Assembly: GCF_025642155.1 (NCBI RefSeq)
Contig: NZ_CP106798.1
Coordinates: 7,440,001 to 7,504,000 of the forward strand
Reading direction: 5' to 3'
DNA from: Streptomyces sp. HUAS 15-9
GTDB taxonomy: Bacteria > Actinomycetota > Actinomycetes > Streptomycetales > Streptomycetaceae
DNA: 64,000 bases
Shown: positions 28,101 through 35,092 of the stretch, piece after piece
Layout: each line of letters opens with the position of its first letter
Numbering within the stretch: the first letter of the stretch is position 1
Notes under the pieces: generated by a model
Told to the model about the DNA's origin: nothing
Database searches by the model: none
What the model saw: the letters and a program-made list of their open reading frames with translations, nothing else
Program-made: the position numbers and the translations under genes

Positions 28101-31100
28101 CACGTCGATGGCGAGCGAGCGACGCATCTCGTTGAGCAGCGCCTTCATGATCTCGGCCCGCAGCGCCGGGTCGGCGTCCCGCAGCGCCGCGTGGGTGGCC
28201 GCCCAGCGGTCCTGCTTGTCCGCGATCCACCGCAGGTCCGCGTAGTCGATCTCCAGCAGACCCGTCTGCTCCAGGTTCGGCATGGTGATGCGCCAGCCGC
28301 GCTCCAGGTCGAGGTAGAGCCGGAAGGCGATCACATCACGCAGCGTCCTGGCCGCCGCGCGGGCGAGCGACGGCGGCTGGTCGCTGTCGCCGGTGTAGTC
28401 GGCGGGCTCGATCGCGAGCGCGTTCGTCACCGCCGAGGCCAGCTCCTCGTGGGGGAGGCCGTCCTCACCCGCGTCCAGAGCGGCCCGGTACAGCGCCCCG
28501 CGCAACTGCGTGATCTGCACGAAGTCGTTGAAGTGGCCCGCCTGGAGGGAGGCGTCCTGTCGGTTGTCCACGAACGTGAGGAGCTTGCGCGCCTCCTTGT
28601 CCAGCGCCTCCTCCGGCACCGACTTCAGGGACCGCACCACCGACGCCGAGATCAGTGAGGTGGCCGACGACCGGCCCTCCTGGTCCAGTGTCGCCAGCTT
28701 CGCGAAGTCCCGGCCACGCGTCTGCTCGTACGCCACCCCGCAGTGCAGACAGAACAGGAACGGCGACGGGATGAACGCGGCCCGCAGCTCGCCGCGGCCC
28801 TCGTGTCCGAGCGGGTCGACCGTGACGGCACGCGGCACCCGGTCGCGGAACGCCCGCTTGACGACCTCCTGGCCCCTGTCGTCCAGTTCCAGCCAGGATT
28901 CCGGCAGCCGGCGGTCGTCCACGGCGTACTGAACACCGGCCGGCCAGCCGCGCTCGTGGTCGACGTAGAGATAGCCGTCGCCCTGACGGCCGCCCGTGGC
29001 GGAGGTGTCCCGGCGAGCCTCGTACCGTACCTCGCCGTCCTTCTCGACGCGCCAGACCGTCAGATACTCCTGACCGCACTCCCGGCAGAACGCCAGAGGC
29101 ATCAGCAACTTGCCGCCACTGCCCGGCTGTTCGAGCTGGTAGGAGCGGGTGAGATGGCGGGAGAGCTTGTTCTCCAGGGTGACGTACACGGTGTCGCCCT
29201 TGGAGAGGAACTGATGCAGCCGGAACGCGAACAGGGGGCGGTCCGTGACCGGGTGGTGAGCCTGCGAGCCGGCCTCCAGGGTCGCCTCCATCGCGTTGAC
29301 ACAGTCGTCCTTGGCAACCCCCGACCGCTCGGCCAGTTCACGGGCGGCAACCTCGATCTTCGTGGGTCGGCGGCGCACCAGCCGGCCGGTCGCCCCGTCC
29401 GTGGCGAGTCCGAAGCGGGTCTCGATCCAGCGGGCCAGCGGGTCGCGCACCAGGTCGTCGTACGCGCGTGGCGCGGCGGGCGAGGTCAGGCGCTCCGCGG
29501 GGACGGTCCCGGGGGCCTCGTCGGTCGCCCGCTCCAGCGTCTCACCGATGACGTGCTCCGGGCTGACCGTCGTACCGAACAACGTGCTCGCCACATCGGC
29601 GACGACCTTCTTCTGATCCTCGACGGTGCCCTCGGTCGACATGGTCGCCGAGGTGCCGACGCACTGTACGTGCGGGGCCTGGCAGGCCTCGCGGACCCGT
29701 CGGATCAGCAGCGCCACGTCGGCGCCCTGCCGGCCGCGGTAGGTGTGCAGCTCGTCGAAGACCAGGAACTCCAGGCCCTTCGCCATCTTGATGAGGCTGG
29801 CCCGGTCGGCGGGCCGGGTCAGCATCAGTTCCAGCATCACGTAGTTGGTGAGCAGGATGTCCGGCGGGTTGTCGCGGATCTCCTTGCGCTTCTCGTCGTC
29901 CTCCTGGCCCGTGTAGCGGGCGAAGGTGACCGGCTCGCGCCCCGGCCCGTAGCCGTCCCGGAGGTACTTCTCCAGCTCCTTGAGCTGGCTGTTGGCCAGC
30001 GCGTTCATCGGGTACACGATGATGGCGCGCACCCGCTTTCCGGCCCGGGGGCCCTCGGCGTCCCGCTCGTGCAGCACGCGGTCGACGATCGGGACGATGT
30101 AGGAGAGCGACTTGCCGGAACCGGTGCCGGTCGTCAGCACGTACGACGCACCGCGCCCGGCGGCCTCGACGGCCTCGCGCTGGTGGCGGTGCAGGGTGAG
30201 GGGCCGGCCGTCCGGTGTCGTGCCGCCCACGGTCTTGCCCGCCTGGAAGATGCGGGCGCACTCCGGGTGCAGCACCTTCTCGCCGACCAGTTCCGCGACG
30301 GTGCCACCGCTCTGGAAGAACGGGTTGAGCGACAGCCACGGGTCCGGCCACTGGGACTTGTCGTCGAGGTCCTTCTCCACGAAGGCGGCGACACGGTCGT
30401 CGCGGATGACGGTGCCGCCCTCGGTGAAGGAGCGGTAGTCCTTGATGAGCGCGCGGTGCACGCCGAACACGTCCATCGCCGTGCCGGAGGCGGTGACCGG
30501 GGCGGGGCGGGGGGAGGGTGCGGACGACGGCGGTTCGGCGGTGTGTGCGCCGGACGCGAGCAGGGGCCGCCTCGGGTCGAGCGCGCTCCAGTGGGGGAGA
30601 TGGGGTGTGTCCGCGTCCCGGGTGGCCAGGGGGAGCATCGCGTCGCGGACCTCGGCCGCGTTCGCGGGACGGTCCGAGGGGTCCTTCGCCAGCAGTCGTC
30701 CGACGAGGCGGATCAGCTCGGCGGGTATCTCGCCGCGGATGCGTGCGAGGGGCGTCGGTTCGACCTCGAGGTGCTTGCGGGCGAGTTCGTAGGGCGACTC
30801 GCTGGTGAAGGGCGGTACGGCGACGAGCATCTCGTACATCACACAGCCCAGCGCGTACAGGTCGGCGGCCTGGGTGACCTGGCGGGCCCGGAACTGCTCG
30901 GGGGCCATGTAGCGGGCCGTGCCGACGCTGACACCCGTGCTGGTCAGCCGGGCCTCGTCCGGGTCGTCGACGATGCGGCCCATACCGAAGTCGAGGACCT
31001 TGACGGTGCCGCCCCGGGTGAGCATGACGTTCGCCGGCTTCAGGTCGCGGTGCACCACGTCGGCGGCGTGCGCGGTGGCGAGGCCGTCGGCGATCTGGGC

Positions 31101-31484
31101 GGCGACGGCGGCGATCCACGGGACGGGCAGCTGGCGCTCCTCCTCGATGAGGTCGCGAAGCGTCTCGCCGTCCAGGAACTCCATCGCGAGGTAGGGCAGT
31201 CTGCCGTCCTCGGTGACACCGCCCGCGACGAGCCGCGTCAGGTTGGGGTGGTCGAGACGGCGCATGATGCGCACTTCACGGGCGAACCGGTCCACGGCCT
31301 TGCTGTCGGCGCCGGTGTCGACCAGGGCGCCCGTACGGCTGCGCAGGATCGTCTTCACGGCGACCGTGCGATCGGGGCTGCCCTCCGGTGCGTGCAGATC
31401 CTCGGCCCGGTGGACCTCACCCATGTTGCCCTTGCCGATGACCTGCCCGATGCGGAATCTGCCATCGATCAGCGCGTGGCCCAC
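25185..31484 (-). CDS. Giant fusion: Ser/Thr kinase, DEAD/H helicase, DUF1998/zinc region, Vsr-like tail
   Basis: 2099 residues. Residues 9-290 are a complete Ser/Thr kinase: GKGNMGEVHR loop, VAVK44, HRD at 145-147, DFG at 165-167 and GTARYMAPEQ. After a Pro-rich linker comes an SF2 helicase with TGTGSGKS at 452-459, DELH at 577-580, and a C-terminal lobe with ERSGRAGRSGQPA-like motif VI. Cysteines CxxC...CxxC lie near 1660-1680. A DUF1998-type segment CALGCYECLLTYGNQIDH is near 1930. The last ~70 residues, starting at about 2031 (MPDFVYRLPG, AVFVDTPDKE, GWDVVRF), resemble Vsr/PD-(D/E)XK nucleases. The start is GTG at 31484 with GGGGAG upstream. It is first gene of the leftward arm. The kinase and the nuclease tail are additions to the known DISARM parts. 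Confidence 0.85.
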   Translation of the reverse strand: MGHALIDGRFRIGQVIGKGNMGEVHRAEDLHAPEGSPDRTVAVKTILRSRTGALVDTGADSKAVDRFAREVRIMRRLDHPNLTRLVAGGVTEDGRLPYLAMEFLDGETLRDLIEEERQLPVPWIAAVAAQIADGLATAHAADVVHRDLKPANVMLTRGGTVKVLDFGMGRIVDDPDEARLTSTGVSVGTARYMAPEQFRARQVTQAADLYALGCVMYEMLVAVPPFTSESPYELARKHLEVEPTPLARIRGEIPAELIRLVGRLLAKDPSDRPANAAEVRDAMLPLATRDADTPHLPHWSALDPRRPLLASGAHTAEPPSSAPSPRPAPVTASGTAMDVFGVHRALIKDYRSFTEGGTVIRDDRVAAFVEKDLDDKSQWPDPWLSLNPFFQSGGTVAELVGEKVLHPECARIFQAGKTVGGTTPDGRPLTLHRHQREAVEAAGRGASYVLTTGTGSGKSLSYIVPIVDRVLHERDAEGPRAGKRVRAIIVYPMNALANSQLKELEKYLRDGYGPGREPVTFARYTGQEDDEKRKEIRDNPPDILLTNYVMLELMLTRPADRASLIKMAKGLEFLVFDELHTYRGRQGADVALLIRRVREACQAPHVQCVGTSATMSTEGTVEDQKKVVADVASTLFGTTVSPEHVIGETLERATDEAPGTVPAERLTSPAAPRAYDDLVRDPLARWIETRFGLATDGATGRLVRRRPTKIEVAARELAERSGVAKDDCVNAMEATLEAGSQAHHPVTDRPLFAFRLHQFLSKGDTVYVTLENKLSRHLTRSYQLEQPGSGGKLLMPLAFCRECGQEYLTVWRVEKDGEVRYEARRDTSATGGRQGDGYLYVDHERGWPAGVQYAVDDRRLPESWLELDDRGQEVVKRAFRDRVPRAVTVDPLGHEGRGELRAAFIPSPFLFCLHCGVAYEQTRGRDFAKLATLDQEGRSSATSLISASVVRSLKSVPEEALDKEARKLLTFVDNRQDASLQAGHFNDFVQITQLRGALYRAALDAGEDGLPHEELASAVTNALAIEPADYTGDSDQPPSLARAAARTLRDVIAFRLYLDLERGWRITMPNLEQTGLLEIDYADLRWIADKQDRWAATHAALRDADPALRAEIMKALLNEMRRSLAIDVSYFRDDFDSLQRASEERLVDPWVLSASDRPRLGTAYPHPSRPGLDRSALFLSARGKFGKYLKRADDSFRHLSPDDLQLVIEELLRVLAVAGLVKEVSEAPQRAGRHRRTGPPVSTGYRVAAQSLIWRAGKGETGMHDPLTRTYQSGDGPRVNTFFRDLYKEAASALSGLFAREHTAQVAPEERERREEAFRKAELKLLYCSPTMELGVDISSLNAVMMRNVPPTPANYAQRSGRAGRSGQPALVTTYCATGNSHDQYYFRRSDRMVAGAVAPPRLDLANEDLVLSHLQGLWIAEAGLKLGRAVPDVLDVSHPDTGDRPAPALGLQPDILAASLDESAQRRTVDAAQRVLGPLLPDFADTTWWHDDWIQDRVRTVPERFDRAFDRWRQLFRAALDDQYIQNKRRLDYSLTEGDRNRANTRRREAETQLNLLMNESVDSKSVLSDFNPYRYLASEGFLPGYSFPRLPLAAYIPMVGRRRGEGDYLQRPRFLAIREFGPGSLIYHEGARYQVTRIQLPPDSSGDLATSEARRCAQCGYHHDPAQRQDRCEMCDEPLGSSTYGLLQLHTVYTTRRERISSDEEERRRAGFRLETSYRFQDHGTRKGRLNASVRDASGAVLADIAYGDSATVRITNTGRVRAKSDEPPGYWLDLADGRWMNDKDAAEASGDSSELPVIDADGNERRRKKRVIPYVEDRRNIVVVTLDEPLPEPVALSVMYALERGIEAAFELEDAELSGELLPPDDGPRGRILFTEAAEGGAGVLRRLQAEQDALAKAARYALSICHFDEDGTDLGGPHPDRPCALGCYECLLTYGNQIDHALINRHSARDLLVRLASATARRESRGESRSEQYRRLLDETPAAPTATAVEASATELAAVGDFLGWARVRGLRLPDETGTLLTEANAMPDFVYRLPGAKVAVFVDTPDKERDALRDEDAEERLFSAGWDVVRFPHDGDWDAVAATNSRYFSQPATN

Positions 31485-31557
31485 GGCCGCTCCCCTGCCC
31501 TCATCCCGCCGTCCCGCTACGGGACTTGCCCCCGGTCCTGGTTACCGTACACGAGGG

Positions 31558-31592
31558 GTGTCAACTTTCCTAGATGTGAGATCTGTTGACAC
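31558..31592. promoter_or_regulatory. Perfect inverted repeat, candidate operator of the divergent DISARM-like locus
   Basis: GTGTCAAC (31558-31565) and GTTGACAC (31585-31592) are exact reverse complements separated by 19 bases. The right arm covers the -35 of the sigma-gene promoter and the left arm faces the giant kinase-helicase gene. A GTTAAC palindrome follows at 31594-31599. A dimeric repressor or activator bound here could control both arms. The regulator is unknown. Confidence 0.55.
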
Positions 31593-31615
31593 TGTTAACG
31601 AGCTACCTCTACGGT
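31586..31615 (+). promoter_or_regulatory. Predicted promoter of the sigma-drmA-drmB arm
   Basis: A consensus TTGACA (31586-31591), an 18-base spacer and TACGGT (31610-31615). It resembles housekeeping sigma promoters of Streptomyces. Initiation would be at about 31621-31623. This argues that the gene's start codon is the GTG at 31638 or ATG at 31647 rather than the GTG at 31614 inside the -10. Confidence 0.6.
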
Positions 31616-31646
31616 GTGGCGTGTAGTTGGGGTGGGGGTGGATGAC

Positions 31647-34600
31647 ATGCGGCATCAGGCCGTCGGCGCACAGGGTGCGCCCGTCACCAGAGCCGCGCTC
31701 GCCGAGTTGCTGGTTCAGCTCCGGCGTGCGGCGGTAAACGGCGTCGTGCCGGAGGGCGCGTTCATGGCGCAGGTGCGGAAGCTTGGACTCGGGGACGCCG
31801 AGCGGGAGCGACTGCGGGCGGAACTGGCCAGGCTCGGGGTGCCTGTCCAGAAAACGGTGGTGCATACAGACGTCGACCGTCCGAATGCGGAAAAGGTTGC
31901 ACGGAATCGTGTAGAAAATGTGTTCCCCCGGGCTGACGTGGTGCTGGCGCTGCTCGGGCGCTACGCGGACGCCGAGGGCCGCGTCACGCCTCGGGCCCTG
32001 GACGGGGTCGTCCGGCTGGCCGGACTCAACACACGCGAGGCGGCGGCACTGAGGGCGGCGGCCAAGGTGCGGGGGGTCGAGGGAGCGGGGGAGGAGGGTC
32101 CGGATGAAGGGGGCGCACCGCCGCCCGAGCCGCCCGGGGTCGTCGTGCCGGAGGACGGTGACTTCGCCGCTGCCGTGGTCGCGGGCATGTCCGTGCTGGA
32201 GGAGGACCGCTTCCGTCGGCGGACCGAGCACCATCTGCTGACGGCCGAGGCGGAGGTCGGCCTCACCGTGCTGCTGCGCGGCGGCGCGGACCAGGTGGGG
32301 CAGGAGCCCACGGACGCGGACCTGAGCGCCCTGCCGCCCGGCGACCTCAGGATCCGGGCCCGGGACTGCCTGGTCCTGCACAATCTGCGGCTCGTGCACT
32401 CCGTGGTGCGCGCCTATCTGGAACAGGGGCTGGAGTATGACGACCTGGTCCAGCACGGCGTCCTGGGGCTGATGCGGGCCGCGCGGAAGTTCGATCCGAC
32501 CATGGGCAACAAGTTCTCGACGTACGCGACCTGGTGGATCCGGCAGTCGATCACCCGAGGCATCGCGGACGAGGGCGCCCTCATCAGGATCCCGGTTCAT
32601 ATGCACGAGCAGATGCGCAAGGTGGCGGCCGCCGAACGTGCCCTGGCCGCGCAGGGGCGGGCCGCGGGGGCGGCCGACGTGGCCGTGCACTGCGACATGA
32701 GTGTGCGCAAGGTGGAAGAGATCCGGAAGCTGAGCCGGCGTACGGACTCGCTGGACCGCGTCATCGGCGACGGCGCCATCCTCGGCGACCTCCTGGGGGA
32801 GGCCCATGCCCTGCCTTCGGTGGAGCACGGCGTGCTGGACGCGCTCCTGATGGACGACGTGATGTCCGTCGTGGACACGTTCGACGAACGCAGCGCCCGT
32901 GTCCTCGTCCGGCGCCTCGGCCTCGACGGAGACGAACTCTCGACGCTGGACGAGTTGGGGCGGGAGTTCGGGGTGACCCGGGAGCGGATCCGGCAGGTGG
33001 AGAGCAAGACCCTGCCGGTGTTCAGGCAGCGGCTGCGGATGGCGGGAGTCACCGGCGCGTTCCGGGACGGGGACGGGCAGGGTGCCGACGAGGACGGAGA
33101 GCAGGGCCGGTCGAAGAGGCGGCGAGCGCGTGGCAGAGCTCCGGCTGCCGCGGCGGTCACGAGACCGGGACCGGACGCGGAGCGGGAAGCGGGGACCGAG
33201 GCCTTGCCCGCTCCGGCCCCCGCGGTTGCCGACCCCAGCCCGCCGCCTGTCGTGGAGGCCGACGTGCTCCCGGCGGACTGGGACAGGGCGCTGCGGATGC
33301 TGGCGAGGTTCGAAGGGGGAATCGACTGGCTCGCCGAGTGCGCGTTGCTGGCGCTCGGGCAGTCCCAGCTCACGGTGATGCTCGGCCCACCCGCCGCCGC
33401 GGACGTGGTGCGCGCCGCAGGGGAGGGGACGGCGCCGGACCAGCAGGTGCTCGCGGCCCTGGAAGTGCTGCAACGCGTCTTCGACACCCTGAGGAAGGCC
33501 GGTTACCGACCGGAGGACTTCTTCGAGAGACCTGCCGAAGCCCTGGTCGAGGCGACCCCGCGAACGTACCTGGCCAGGAAACCACTGGTGAACACGGAGT
33601 CGCGCCTCGCCGTACGAGACGCACTGCGGGAGTTCACGGCCAAGATGCCACCCCGGAAGCCGGCCGCGTCCGCGGGGGATGCGCACGGCGGCTCGGTGGA
33701 CGTGAGTCCTTCGGACGGTGGCCGGGTGATGGAGGCGGCTGCGTCCTCGTTCGCCGAGTCGGTGGGGGGTGTGGGCGGCGGCTCGGTGGGCGTGTGTTCG
33801 TCGGACGATGGCGGGGTCGCGGAACCGGGCGTGCCGTCGTTGGCCGCGGCCGCTGAGTATGTGCACGGCTGTCCGGTGAGTGTGTGTCCTTCGGACGATG
33901 GCCGGGTGGAAGTGGCTGAGGTGTCGTTGGTCGAGTCGGTGGGGGGTGTGGGCGGCGGCTCGGTGGGCGTGTGTTCGTCGGACGGTGACCGGGTGGTGGT
34001 ACCGGGCGCGGTGTCGTCGGCTGGGCGTGCGCGAGGTGAGCGGGTCGGGGAACCGGCTGCGGTGTCGTCGGCTGAGCCTGCCGAGGCTGAGCACGGCGGC
34101 TTGGTGAGCGTGTGTCCTTCGGGGGATGGCCGGGTGGTGGAAGCGGCTGCGTCCTCGTTGGCCGAGGCCGCGGAGGACGTGGACGGCCGTTCGATGAGCG
34201 CGTGTTCCTCGGGTGATGAGCAGGTCGCGGAACCGGGCGTGGCCGCTGGGGATGTGCATGGCCGCTCCGTGAGCGTGTGTTCCTCGGACGATGACCGGGT
34301 CCCGGAGCCGGCCGCGGTGTCCGACGACGCGCCTTTGCCCGTACCCGGGCCCGCCGCCGACGAGGAGGCGCCGCCCCAGCCGATCGAGGCGGACGGGGAC
34401 GACAAGCCCGCACCGCAGCCGGCGGCCTCCGAGGAGGAACTCGCGCGGTTCCGTGCCGACGCCGACCTGCGCCTCGCCGAGGTCCGCCGTGAGTACGAGG
34501 TGCGGATCGCGCGTGTGCGGGACGAGCACCAACAGCGCCTGGCCGCGGAGCGGGAGGCAGCCGAGGTGGAGGCCGGGCGGCAGTTGGACGTGCTGGAGGA

Positions 34601-35048
34601 GGCATTCCTGCGCCGTGTCGACACGTCACTTGTGCGCCGTGAGCGGAGTGTCCGTGCCGAGTGCGATGAGCGTCTCGCGCAAGTCGAGGAAGAACACCGG
34701 GCCGCACTCCAGGAAGCGGTCCGCCGGGGTGAGCACGCCGACTTCTACCGGCAGCGGGTCGGTGAGGCGGACCGGCGGCTGCGTCAGTACCGCGAGGACA
34801 CCGAGGCGCGCATCGCCGACCTGGAGGCCAGGCTGCGCCGGGCCGAGTCCCTGCTCGCCGAACGGGATCACGCTCTTCGGGCAGCCCGGCAGCAGGTGGA
34901 GGCAGTCGAACAGCGTGCCGCCGAGCACATCGCCCAGACCGAGCACAACGCCTGGGCGCGCATCACCGAACTGCAGGAACAGCTTGCCGCGGAGCGGGCG
35001 GGCGGCACGCCCCGTACATCGTTGCGGGACCGCTGGCGTCGGCCCTGA
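31647..35048 (+). CDS. Sigma-70 family factor with unusual repeat and coiled-coil extensions
   Basis: 1133 residues from the ATG at 31647, which has a GGGGGTGG site. Residues ~1-225 are an acidic N-terminal part. Residues ~230-310 are sigma region 2 (YDDLVQHGVLGLMRAARKFD and NKFSTYATWWIRQSI). Region 3 follows. Region 4 is near 430-460 (TLDELGREFGVTRERIRQVE). An unrecognised globular segment spans ~540-675. Residues ~676-890 are degenerate repeats of a VSVCSSDDxxVxEP motif, and ~925-1125 is a charged coiled coil. The sigma core is about 350 residues, so two thirds is extra. It heads the rightward arm, 44 bases before the drmA-like ATG. I infer that it directs transcription of this locus or hijacks RNA polymerase during attack. 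Confidence 0.85.
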   Translation: MRHQAVGAQGAPVTRAALAELLVQLRRAAVNGVVPEGAFMAQVRKLGLGDAERERLRAELARLGVPVQKTVVHTDVDRPNAEKVARNRVENVFPRADVVLALLGRYADAEGRVTPRALDGVVRLAGLNTREAAALRAAAKVRGVEGAGEEGPDEGGAPPPEPPGVVVPEDGDFAAAVVAGMSVLEEDRFRRRTEHHLLTAEAEVGLTVLLRGGADQVGQEPTDADLSALPPGDLRIRARDCLVLHNLRLVHSVVRAYLEQGLEYDDLVQHGVLGLMRAARKFDPTMGNKFSTYATWWIRQSITRGIADEGALIRIPVHMHEQMRKVAAAERALAAQGRAAGAADVAVHCDMSVRKVEEIRKLSRRTDSLDRVIGDGAILGDLLGEAHALPSVEHGVLDALLMDDVMSVVDTFDERSARVLVRRLGLDGDELSTLDELGREFGVTRERIRQVESKTLPVFRQRLRMAGVTGAFRDGDGQGADEDGEQGRSKRRRARGRAPAAAAVTRPGPDAEREAGTEALPAPAPAVADPSPPPVVEADVLPADWDRALRMLARFEGGIDWLAECALLALGQSQLTVMLGPPAAADVVRAAGEGTAPDQQVLAALEVLQRVFDTLRKAGYRPEDFFERPAEALVEATPRTYLARKPLVNTESRLAVRDALREFTAKMPPRKPAASAGDAHGGSVDVSPSDGGRVMEAAASSFAESVGGVGGGSVGVCSSDDGGVAEPGVPSLAAAAEYVHGCPVSVCPSDDGRVEVAEVSLVESVGGVGGGSVGVCSSDGDRVVVPGAVSSAGRARGERVGEPAAVSSAEPAEAEHGGLVSVCPSGDGRVVEAAASSLAEAAEDVDGRSMSACSSGDEQVAEPGVAAGDVHGRSVSVCSSDDDRVPEPAAVSDDAPLPVPGPAADEEAPPQPIEADGDDKPAPQPAASEEELARFRADADLRLAEVRREYEVRIARVRDEHQQRLAAEREAAEVEAGRQLDVLEEAFLRRVDTSLVRRERSVRAECDERLAQVEEEHRAALQEAVRRGEHADFYRQRVGEADRRLRQYREDTEARIADLEARLRRAESLLAERDHALRAARQQVEAVEQRAAEHIAQTEHNAWARITELQEQLAAERAGGTPRTSLRDRWRRP
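33670..34320 (+). repeat. Degenerate tandem repeats inside the sigma-factor gene
   Basis: About nine copies of a VSVCxSDDxRV-type peptide unit are encoded here. Two copies share about 50 nearly identical bases, starting at 33756 and 33933 (177 bases, or 59 codons, apart). The stretch is G-rich on the coding strand and differs in composition from the flanking sigma and coiled-coil parts. This pattern is prone to copy-number change. Confidence 0.75.
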
Positions 35049-35092
35049 CACCCCACATGACTTCCCGACTTCGCAGACCCTTCGAGGAATCC

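Noticed and set aside
18142..31484. Reading the leftward arm as a BREX type 2 (Pgl) locus because of the methylase and kinase
   Set aside because: There is no PglZ phosphatase, BrxC/PglY ATPase or BrxL, and DrmA and DrmB are present on the other arm.
28743..31589. A 948-codon + strand frame opposite the giant kinase-helicase gene
   Set aside because: Antisense shadow of a clearly functional gene. It would also run through the divergent promoter region.
33670..34320. Repeats in the sigma gene as a CRISPR array
   Set aside because: Units are coding, degenerate, in frame, and lack uniform repeats and unique spacers.
31542..34532. A 996-codon - strand frame with His/Thr/Arg repeats opposite the sigma gene
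   Set aside because: The repeats are the antisense reading of the sigma-factor repeats. There is no start signal or family similarity.
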